This document shows positions 1 through 6,279 of a stretch of DNA of 49,600 nt, one piece after another; the stretch's first letter is position 1; each line of letters starts with the position of its first letter. This stretch comes from Lachnospiraceae bacterium (GTDB lineage: Bacteria; Bacillota; Clostridia; Lachnospirales; Lachnospiraceae): NCBI GenBank assembly GCA_022791815.1, contig JAAVZU010000051.1, positions 1 to 49,600 on the forward strand, read 5' to 3'. A program made the position numbers and the translations under genes. The notes beneath the pieces are model-generated. The model searched no databases. It was not told the origin of the DNA and saw only the letters and a program-made list of their open reading frames with translations.

Positions 1-202
1 GAATTTCTAACTCTTCAACTATAACTTCTTCCTCCATAGGAACTTCTAGCTCTTCTGGTTTTTCTTCTATAGGAATTTCTAACTCTTCAACTATAACTTC
101 TTCCTCCATAGGAACTTCTAGCTCTTCTGGTTTTTCTTCTTCTATAGGAACTTCTAATTCTTCGACTATAGTTTCTTCTACCATAGGAACTTCTAGCTCT
201 TC
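1..202 (-). repeat. In-frame tandem repeat, about 72-75 bp per unit
   Basis: Copies occupy 1-72 and 73-147, followed by a diverged partial copy at 148-202. Copy 2 is one codon longer than copy 1 (an extra TTC in the Glu run). All copies keep the reading frame of the acidic protein and encode alternating EELE(I/V)P and EEKPEELEVP blocks. The array may continue beyond the window edge. Confidence 0.85.
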
Positions 203-949
203 CATTTTAACTTCTTCTGTTAAAGTATTTTCTAATTCTTCTTCTATAGTTTCTTCTTCCACTAAATCCATTTTTTCAAAAATTTCTTTATTTTCTTCAT
301 AATTTTTATCTTCCAGAATAGATTCTATTATACTTTCTTCCATCTTTATTTCTTCTAAATCTTCTGGTTCTTTCTTCATATTTGCTTCTTCTAAATTATT
401 TTCCTCTATAATTGTCTCTTTAATTTCTATTTCTTCTGGTATATCCCTCTTATCCTCTAAATCTTCCAATATATGTTCTACCTCTTCTAAATCATTATTC
501 TTATTATCTAACTCCAAATGATTTTCTGGTTTATTTTCCGAATCAAAGGATGCTATGTCTTTTGATAAATCTTCTACCATCTCTTTTAGAGAAGAATTTA
601 AGGTAATCTCCTTACTCTCTTCTTCTGGAATAGTTATTTGATTCATAATAGATTCTATTCCATTATTTTCTTGTTCTTTTTCAAGTATTTCTTCTAATCC
701 AATACTCTCTAAATCACTTGTATCCTCATCATCTTTTGAAATCATTTCATACAATGCTTCAAGAATAGCAACATCATCCACCTTATCATCAGATTCTATC
801 TGATTATTTTCTTCTTTTGCTTCTATCTCTTTTGTCTCTGCATCTTTTGCCTCTGTATCTTCTTCATCCAATTCCCAAAAAGATTCATCAGGTAATAACT
901 CATTTACAGCTTGTGAAATATCTGCCTTTAAATCCTTAAAAAATCCCAT
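1..949 (-). CDS. Acidic repeat-rich protein, C-terminus cut by window edge (possible bactofilin N-terminal region)
   Basis: An open frame runs from an ATG at 949 to the window edge (about 316 codons) with no stop. It is preceded by a strong AAGGAGGG ribosome binding site. The product begins MGFFKDLKADISQAVNELLP and then becomes extremely Glu/Asp-rich, with few aromatic residues, no membrane segment and no signal peptide. Toward the edge it turns into a 24-25-residue repeat alternating PEELEVP, EEEVIVEELEIP and similar blocks. The acidic part is probably disordered. I recall Lachnospiraceae bactofilin-type proteins (polymer-forming cytoskeletal proteins) with a similar MGFFKD start and acidic N-terminal tract, but the bactofilin domain would lie outside the window, so this is a guess from family memory. 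The reading frame and start are well supported; the function is not. Confidence 0.7.
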   Translation of the reverse strand, partial: MGFFKDLKADISQAVNELLPDESFWELDEEDTEAKDAETKEIEAKEENNQIESDDKVDDVAILEALYEMISKDDEDTSDLESIGLEEILEKEQENNGIESIMNQITIPEEESKEITLNSSLKEMVEDLSKDIASFDSENKPENHLELDNKNNDLEEVEHILEDLEDKRDIPEEIEIKETIIEENNLEEANMKKEPEDLEEIKMEESIIESILEDKNYEENKEIFEKMDLVEEETIEEELENTLTEEVKMEELEVPMVEETIVEELEVPIEEEKPEELEVPMEEEVIVEELEIPIEEKPEELEVPMEEEVIVEELEI

Positions 950-968
950 CTTATTCCCTCCTTCGTGT

Positions 969-998
969 ATTATACAGCTTTCAAGGTTTAAAAACCAA
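969..998 (-). promoter_or_regulatory. Candidate sigma-A promoter for the acidic protein gene
   Basis: On the minus strand a perfect TATAAT (969-974) lies 18 nt below TTGGTT (993-998). The start site would fall near 962, directly at the ribosome binding site, giving a very short leader. That makes the assignment uncertain. The gene could also be read through from the deacetylase gene upstream, since I see no terminator between them. Confidence 0.35.
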
Positions 999-1066
999 AA
1001 AATATTCTATATTTTCTTAGTGTATATCTTTTTTTCAATTATATTATAATTTTACCAAAAAATTAA

Positions 1067-2044
1067 TTATTTTCTTACATCTTCCACATGAATATGCTGA
1101 ACTGGTACAGTAGTGTCATTAATAGGTAAAATATTTACTTTCATCTTTTTTAACTTTTTTAGAACACTAGGTAGAGTTTTTACTGTCATTTCTTTCCCTG
1201 CACAATCATGCATTAATACCATTGCATTGTCATAAGATTCTACGCCTGAAATCACATTATTTACCATTTGCTTTTCTGTCAGTTTCTTTCCAGTAGCATC
1301 ACCATTTATAACATTCCAATCAAAATATGCTAATCCCTCTGCATCTACATAACGGATTACATCCTCCATATTAATTTTACTGACAGTATTACTGCTTCCT
1401 CCCGGAAATCTTAAATATTTTGGTTTCTCTCCTGTCACTTCATACAATAAATCACTTAATTGCTTAATATCTTTTTTATATGCACCAAGCGTCTTATAAA
1501 TAGTGTTGTATTGATGTGTATATGAGTGCATAGCAAGTGTGTGTCCATTTTCATAAATTTGTTTATACATCTGTTTTGAGAATTCATCTGTTTTCCCAAT
1601 TACAAAAAAAGTTGCTTTTACTTTGTATTGATCTAATATTTCCAAAATTTTCTCTGTATTTTTACTTGGTCCATCATCGAAGGTCAAATAGACTTTCTTT
1701 CCCTTAATTTTTGTCTGATCAACTTCACTATCTTTTTTAGGAGCTGATGTTTCCTTTATTTTGTTATCAGAAGCTCCAGCATTCGCTGTCTCTTTAGGAG
1801 CAGCATGTACAACAAGATTATCCTCCCCAAGTTCACCAACAGTTATTGTCTGACGATTCCATTCTTCAATAGAATCTAATCTTTTTTCCATCCCCGAAAT
1901 TTTCATAAACAATGCTATACAACAAATCAAAGGCACCAATAGAAAAACTGTAGCAACAATAATAATTGTTTTTTTCAAACGTTTTACTCTTTTTTTCCTA
2001 TCTTCATTTGAATGTTTTCCTATAGCATTCCTCTCACTGCCCAT
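1067..2044 (-). CDS. Membrane-anchored polysaccharide deacetylase (NodB/CE4 family)
   Basis: This 325-residue protein has a basic N-terminus, one hydrophobic anchor at about residues 26-48 and a linker to about residue 113. A NodB-type deacetylase domain follows. The domain shows the catalytic TFDDGPS motif, ATFFVIG, the metal-binding HSYTH motif and the later RFPGGSS motif, with VLMHD near the end. Such enzymes remove N-acetyl groups from peptidoglycan or other surface glycans outside the membrane, consistent with the N-in/C-out anchor. The start ATG has AAGGG about 9 nt upstream. It has its own promoter at 2219-2246 and a roughly 170-nt leader, so it appears independent of tsf. Peptidoglycan as substrate is inferred from the family; PdaA-like or PgdA-like roles cannot be told apart here. 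Confidence 0.93.
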   Translation of the reverse strand: MGSERNAIGKHSNEDRKKRVKRLKKTIIIVATVFLLVPLICCIALFMKISGMEKRLDSIEEWNRQTITVGELGEDNLVVHAAPKETANAGASDNKIKETSAPKKDSEVDQTKIKGKKVYLTFDDGPSKNTEKILEILDQYKVKATFFVIGKTDEFSKQMYKQIYENGHTLAMHSYTHQYNTIYKTLGAYKKDIKQLSDLLYEVTGEKPKYLRFPGGSSNTVSKINMEDVIRYVDAEGLAYFDWNVINGDATGKKLTEKQMVNNVISGVESYDNAMVLMHDCAGKEMTVKTLPSVLKKLKKMKVNILPINDTTVPVQHIHVEDVRK

Positions 2045-2218
2045 GTAATCATCCCTTCATAATATTAAAATTAAAACTTTTTTGTATCTATTTGTCCTTC
2101 ATCTGTATGTATAATAACCAACCCCTTATATAACTATGAAAGTGTTATCAATAAAATGGTACCATTAAAAATGACATATATATTTTCGTAAATTACATAA
2201 AAAAATAATACTATTTTT

Positions 2219-2246
2219 ATTCTAACATACCTCAAACGAATGTCAA
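2219..2246 (-). promoter_or_regulatory. Sigma-A promoter for the polysaccharide deacetylase gene
   Basis: The minus strand carries a perfect TTGACA (2241-2246), a 16-nt spacer and TAGAAT (2219-2224). Transcription would start near 2212 and give a leader of about 170 nt before the ATG at 2044. Inside that leader lies a perfect 12-bp palindrome, AATGGTACCATT (2155-2166), which could be an operator or a small hairpin. Confidence 0.7.
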
Positions 2247-2262
2247 TGAGAGATTTTATTTT

Positions 2263-2398
2263 ATAACTGTTCAGAATCATTAACAGATACATTTAAGCCC
2301 ATAATTATTCGCCTTCTGCGACAGGGGCTTAAACATTACAAAATTTATTTTTTCTTTCAAAACACGCAGTAAATGCGCATTTCTACCTGAATAGTTAC
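2263..2398 (-). repeat. Structured intergenic element, copy A (putative RNA element)
   Basis: It lies between the tsf terminator and the deacetylase promoter. As minus-strand RNA it can fold into a three-way structure. A closing helix pairs GTAACTATTCAG (2398-2387) with CTGAACAGTTAT (2274-2263), with one mismatch. Helix 2 pairs AAATGCGCA (2382-2374) with TGCGTGTTT (2368-2360), including two G-U pairs. Helix 3 pairs TTTAAGCCC-type arms at 2333-2325 and 2300-2292 around an inner TCGC/GCGA stem. Bases 2331-2398 align without gaps to 28521-28588 (55 of 68 identical). I do not recognise the family. It could be a riboswitch-like RNA, an sRNA or a folded mobile repeat. Confidence 0.6.
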
Positions 2399-2403
2399 TT
2401 TAT

Positions 2404-2465
2404 TTTTTAAAATAGGCGGTCTCAAAATAAGTTTATATAATAAAAACCATAATTTAAGACCGCCT
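2404..2465 (-). terminator. Terminator-like hairpin after tsf
   Basis: On the minus strand AGGCGGTCT (2465-2457) pairs with AGACCGCCT (2422-2414) around a long AT-rich loop of about 34 nt. The stem is followed by ATTTT and an A/T-rich tract. It starts 40 bp below the tsf stop and would end the rpsB-tsf transcript. The long loop and short T-run make it weaker than the rRNA or tRNA terminators in this window. Confidence 0.6.
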
Positions 2466-2504
2466 CATCATTTCATTCATCTGTTCTACAAACTTTTATA
2501 GTTC

Positions 2505-3434
2505 TTAACCGAGCTGTTTTGCAACTTCCTCTGCAAAGTTTTCTTCTTTTTTCTCAATACCCTCTCCTGTTTCATAACGAACAAAACCTTTTACTTCAAG
2601 AGTAATACCTTCTGCTTTTGCTACACTTTCTACATACTGTCCAACAGACTGTTTTCCATCTTCAGCCTTTACATAAACTTGATCTAACAAACAGATTTCC
2701 TTTAATTCTTTATTGATACGTCCCATTACCATACCATCAATAATTTTCTCAGCTGCATCTGGTTTTTCTTTCATAGCCTGAGTTTTTAAAATTTCTTTTT
2801 CATGCTCAATATAGTTCTGATCTACTTCTGCTCTGCTTGTATACTTTGGACTTAAAGCTGCAACCTGCATTGCTACATTCTTTAAGCAAACTTTTACGGC
2901 ATCACTGTTTGCATCTGTCTTCGCCTCTACAACTACACCAATCTTTCCACCAGCATGAATATAGCTTTCTACAATACCTTCTGTTGCTTCAATTTTTTCA
3001 AATCTACGAATAGTCATATTCTCACCAATTGTTGCAATCATTCCAGCAAGATTTTCTTTTACAGTCTTAGTATTATCTTCACACCAAGGCTCTTCTAAAA
3101 ATGCTTCTACATCTGTAGCATTTGTAGTTGACACTTGTACAGCAACTTGTGCCACATAATTCTGGAATTTTTCATTCTTTGCAACAAAGTCTGTTTCACT
3201 GTTTACTTCTACAATTGCTGCTGTCTTTCCATCTTCACTAATTTTAGTCGCAACCATACCTTCTGCTGCCACTCTGCCAGCTTTCTTTTCTGCCTTTGCG
3301 AGACCATTCTCTCTTAAAAATTCAACTGCTTTATCCATATCTCCTTCGGTTGCAGTAAGTGCCTTTTTACAATCCATCATTCCTGCACCGGAAATTTCTC
3401 TTAACTCTTTTACCATTGCTGCTGTAATAGCCAT
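2505..3434 (-). CDS. tsf: Translation elongation factor Ts
   Basis: EF-Ts is the nucleotide exchange factor that releases GDP from EF-Tu in the cytoplasm. The 309-residue protein has the UBA-like N-terminal domain with the signature LREISGAGMMDCKKAL and the core motif EVNSETDFVAKNE that contacts EF-Tu. Two exchange subdomains follow, ending in VAKQLG, so the length is complete. A GGAGGTAAAT ribosome binding site precedes the ATG. It lies 128 bp below rpsB, the usual pairing, with a perfect hairpin in the gap. Confidence 0.98.
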   Translation of the reverse strand: MAITAAMVKELREISGAGMMDCKKALTATEGDMDKAVEFLRENGLAKAEKKAGRVAAEGMVATKISEDGKTAAIVEVNSETDFVAKNEKFQNYVAQVAVQVSTTNATDVEAFLEEPWCEDNTKTVKENLAGMIATIGENMTIRRFEKIEATEGIVESYIHAGGKIGVVVEAKTDANSDAVKVCLKNVAMQVAALSPKYTSRAEVDQNYIEHEKEILKTQAMKEKPDAAEKIIDGMVMGRINKELKEICLLDQVYVKAEDGKQSVGQYVESVAKAEGITLEVKGFVRYETGEGIEKKEENFAEEVAKQLG

Positions 3435-3516
3435 TTTATTTACCTCCGTTTATTATATCTTTAAGTAATGATTCGGTAACTGAACCATTATCTTTTCATT
3501 TCTTATTCTCAAAGAA

Positions 3517-3540
3517 TGGAATGTCCCATAGGACATTCCA
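3517..3540 (-). other. Perfect hairpin between rpsB and tsf
   Basis: TGGAATGTCC and GGACATTCCA form a perfect 10-bp stem around a 4-nt loop, 23 bp below the rpsB stop. There is no U-run after it on the minus strand (ATTCTTTGAG follows). It is more likely a partial attenuator, a processing site or an mRNA stabiliser than a full terminator. Confidence 0.7.
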
Positions 3541-3562
3541 TCAAAATACTATAATTTAATTA

Positions 3563-4285
3563 TTAAGCTTCAGCTGCTTCCTCTTCTGCTCCTTCAAATT
3601 CTGCTCCCTGATTTGCTTCGATAACAGCATCTGCCATCTTTGCAACAATAAGCTTAACTGCTCTAATTGCATCATCATTACCAGGAATTACATAATCTAA
3701 TTCTTCAGGATCACAGTTTGTATCAGCAATTCCAATTAAAGGAATTCCTAATGTATGTGCTTCCTGTACACAGATTCTTTCTTTTTTAGGATCTACTACA
3801 AAAATTGCATCAGGAACTTTTTTCATTTCCTTAATACCACCAAGATTCTTTTCTAGCTTTTCCCACTCTTTCTTTAACTTAATAACTTCTTTTTTAGGAA
3901 GGACATCAAATGTTCCATCTTCAGACATAGCTTCAATTTTCTTTAACTTTGCAATTCTTTCTTGTATGGTCTTGAAGTTTGTTAACATACCTCCCAACCA
4001 TCTCTCATTAACATAATACATTCCACAACGTTCAGCTTCTGATTTTACAGAATCCTGAGCCTGTTTCTTAGTACCAACAAAAAGAACAGTTCCACCATCT
4101 GCAACAATATCTTTAATTGCATTATACGCTTCATCTACTTTTCCAACAGATTTCTGCAAATCAATGATATAAATACCATTTCTCTCTGTGTAGATATATG
4201 GAGCCATCTTAGGATTCCATCTTCTTGTCTGATGTCCAAAATGTACACCTGCTTCTAATAACTGTTTCATTGAAATAACACTCAT
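3563..4285 (-). CDS. rpsB: 30S ribosomal protein S2
   Basis: S2 is a late-assembling protein of the 30S body. The 240-residue product starts [19 protein letters not shown], the classic S2 N-terminus, and contains [29 protein letters not shown] and the signature DTNCDPE(E)[11 protein letters not shown]. The C-terminus is a short acidic Glu/Ala tail. A GGAGG ribosome binding site precedes the ATG. It has its own promoter at 4395-4423 and a leader of roughly 100 nt. Its place directly after the fla/che cluster is the same as in Bacillus subtilis. Confidence 0.98.
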   Translation of the reverse strand: MSVISMKQLLEAGVHFGHQTRRWNPKMAPYIYTERNGIYIIDLQKSVGKVDEAYNAIKDIVADGGTVLFVGTKKQAQDSVKSEAERCGMYYVNERWLGGMLTNFKTIQERIAKLKKIEAMSEDGTFDVLPKKEVIKLKKEWEKLEKNLGGIKEMKKVPDAIFVVDPKKERICVQEAHTLGIPLIGIADTNCDPEELDYVIPGNDDAIRAVKLIVAKMADAVIEANQGAEFEGAEEEAAEA

Positions 4286-4394
4286 AATATACCTCCATCT
4301 GGTTGTTTTCTTCTGTATATTTCTTCTCTCTATACAACTGCATTCACAGCACCATCATAGAAATCCATATACATGTATTTTTTTATACCGATAT

Positions 4395-4423
4395 AGTATA
4401 TCATATTTTATATCATTACACAA
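4395..4423 (-). promoter_or_regulatory. Sigma-A promoter for rpsB-tsf
   Basis: On the minus strand TTGTGT (4418-4423) is followed by a 17-nt spacer and TATACT (4395-4400). The start site would be near 4388, leaving a leader of about 100 nt before the rpsB ATG, long enough for autoregulatory structure. I did not identify a known S2-binding fold in it. Confidence 0.65.
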
Positions 4424-4426
4424 GTA

Positions 4427-5047
4427 TTATTTTGTAATTATTTTTGCAATTTCTTCATAGGAAGATCCTTTTGGAATCTTATAACTTCCCACACGGATTA
4501 AAGAAGCATAATCGTTATCACATAAAAATTTATCAAATTTTATCGCACTATCTACCAATCCCAATTCTTTAAATTTTTCTGCTATTTGATCTGACCACAT
4601 ACCTGCTGTTATTGTTACTGCTATAATTTCTCTTTGGGAAGTACTGGTTTTACTTACAGGCTTTGATGTAATCTTTGGTGTTTGTGTTACTTTTGGAGCT
4701 GCAGTAAATGTTGGTGTTTGTGTTGCCTTTAGCGTTATATTATTTTGTATATGCGATGGTTTATATGTTACCTTGGGTGTTATTGTTGGAAAATCAGTTA
4801 TTTCTGGTTCTTCTGTTTCTGATTTATTGTCTTTATTCTCTTCTATGGCAGCCCCTGTAGTTGTTGGCATTTTTGTTTCTTTTAACACTGTCTCCAATGC
4901 ATCAGGCTTCTCCACCATTCCCAGTTCCATAGCTCTTTTCCGAATTTCTGCATCTGTTAAATCTGCCTTTGATGAACTTACTCCCATCACAACCGCAGAT
5001 AAGATAATCCCTGCACCTAGTCCCCGCAAAAAATATTTTCTTTTCAT
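4427..5047 (-). CDS. Secreted or anchored protein with an MltG N-terminal (LysM-like) domain, no catalytic domain
   Basis: The 206-residue product begins with MKRKYFLRGLGAGIILSAVV, an export signal or membrane anchor. A Thr/Pro/Lys-rich linker follows (about residues 60-145). The last 60 residues, from ITAGMWSDQIAEKFKELGLV to IPKGSSYEEIAKIITK, resemble the LysM-like subdomain that precedes the lytic transglycosylase domain of MltG/YceG proteins. The protein then stops, so the catalytic Glu region is absent. It is therefore probably a peptidoglycan-binding or regulatory protein rather than an enzyme. The gene sits 12 bp below the swrB-like gene and directly above the rpsB promoter. The start has AAGGATGG upstream. 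The role in flagellar assembly is a guess from context. Confidence 0.8.
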   Translation of the reverse strand: MKRKYFLRGLGAGIILSAVVMGVSSSKADLTDAEIRKRAMELGMVEKPDALETVLKETKMPTTTGAAIEENKDNKSETEEPEITDFPTITPKVTYKPSHIQNNITLKATQTPTFTAAPKVTQTPKITSKPVSKTSTSQREIIAVTITAGMWSDQIAEKFKELGLVDSAIKFDKFLCDNDYASLIRVGSYKIPKGSSYEEIAKIITK

Positions 5048-5059
5048 GTTTTACCATCC

Positions 5060-5923
5060 TTAATTATTATTACCCTGAAATAAATCAATTACTAATTTTA
5101 CTTCACCTTGACCTTTTCCTAATAATTTTGCAATTTCCATAATTGTTTTGCCTTCATTATAAAGTTCTAAAATTACATGATTATTATTTTCTTCTCCAAT
5201 TGGCAGCTCAACCTGCTTTATCTCTTTTATCTCTCTTGTCTCTTTTTTAGAAGGTGCTTCTTCAACCTCCACACCCATTCTCTCCAAGGCAGACATTTCT
5301 TCTTTCTTTGTTTCTTCTTCTGCTAATAATTTTATTTTTTCTGCTTGATCTTTATAATTTTTTTCTATAGTATTATTGGAAATATAGCCAGACATCATTA
5401 AGTCATCTTTCTGTCTTTCTAATTCTTCTTGTTTTCTTAATTGCTCTTCTAATTCCTTTTGTATCCGTTTATGTTGAACCATTTTTCTCTTTTCTAATTC
5501 CTTATTTGCAATCTCTTCCAAAACAACCTTCGATTTATCAATTTCTTGTACAAAGTCCTTCATTTCACTTTCTTTTTCATTCAACATATCATATAAAAAA
5601 ACTACTTCTTTATGATTTTTATCTATCTGTTCCAAAATTTGATCTGAATACTCACTCAATGCCATAATCTTTTCATTTGATACATGAGCAAGTTTATCAT
5701 CCACATAATTTATAGTTTCATCTGCTCTCTCCTGTATCTTCATATCCAAATTCTTACATAATTCCTCTTCTTTCTCTTTCCATATATTATCTATTGTACT
5801 TTGATCAAAAGAAATATCGTTCTGACCCGATGTATTTCTATCAATAATTTTTTCTGAAACAACATAGCTGATAAAAATAATAACAATACCAACTATAATT
5901 AGTAAAACACTATTCCCTTCCAT
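5060..5923 (-). CDS. SwrB-like membrane-anchored coiled-coil protein (DUF6115-type C-terminus)
   Basis: The 287-residue protein has an N-terminal membrane segment (residues 6-23), then a long, highly charged coiled coil (about 35-235) rich in Glu, Lys and Gln. It ends in a short helical motif, ILELYNEGKTIMEIAKLL, with GKGQGEVKLVIDLF, resembling the C-terminal helix-turn-helix-like domain of DUF6115. B. subtilis SwrB (YlxL) has a membrane segment plus this kind of C-terminus and lies between sigD and rpsB, the same neighbourhood as here. SwrB promotes activation of flagellar export during early assembly. The assignment is by architecture and synteny, and this protein is much longer than SwrB. 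RBS AAAGGAGAAC precedes the ATG. Confidence 0.7.
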   Translation of the reverse strand: MEGNSVLLIIVGIVIIFISYVVSEKIIDRNTSGQNDISFDQSTIDNIWKEKEEELCKNLDMKIQERADETINYVDDKLAHVSNEKIMALSEYSDQILEQIDKNHKEVVFLYDMLNEKESEMKDFVQEIDKSKVVLEEIANKELEKRKMVQHKRIQKELEEQLRKQEELERQKDDLMMSGYISNNTIEKNYKDQAEKIKLLAEEETKKEEMSALERMGVEVEEAPSKKETREIKEIKQVELPIGEENNNHVILELYNEGKTIMEIAKLLGKGQGEVKLVIDLFQGNNN

Positions 5924-5934
5924 GATGTTCTCCT

Positions 5935-6255
5935 TTAAATTCTAATATCAAAGTTACTCAACTTAATCTCTTCTGTTTTATTCTGCTCTTTTTCCTCTTT
6001 CTCTTTTTTATCTCGTTTGTGTTTATTAGCATGATAACTTCCATTACCTTTTTCTTTTGCATCATAACGGTATTCCGTTTGTTCGCCTTTTGATGTTTGT
6101 ATTACAACCTCTGAGCCTTCCCTTACATGCTTTCCAAATTGCTGTGCAACATTGCTTTGGGCTGTTTCTGCTCTATGTTGTTCATGTATTTGCTGGTTTG
6201 ATGCCTCTTGTGAACGGGGTGCAACCGTTATCATATCAATTGGTCTTATTGGCAT
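5935..6255 (-). CDS. Small hydrophilic protein of the flagellar cluster, function unknown
   Basis: The 106-residue product starts MPIRPIDMITVAPRSQEASN. Its middle is Gln/His-rich and its C-terminal half strongly Lys/Glu-rich (KHKRDKKEKEEKEQN), closing with LSNFDIRI. There is no membrane segment, signal peptide or recognisable domain. The start ATG has GGAAGGTGG at good spacing. It lies between fapA (24 bp) and the swrB-like gene (11 bp), so it is almost certainly co-transcribed with them. I do not recognise it; the composition suggests a disordered protein that binds a partner. Confidence 0.75.
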   Translation of the reverse strand: MPIRPIDMITVAPRSQEASNQQIHEQHRAETAQSNVAQQFGKHVREGSEVVIQTSKGEQTEYRYDAKEKGNGSYHANKHKRDKKEKEEKEQNKTEEIKLSNFDIRI

Positions 6256-6279
6256 AAAAACACCACCTTCCTATACTTC

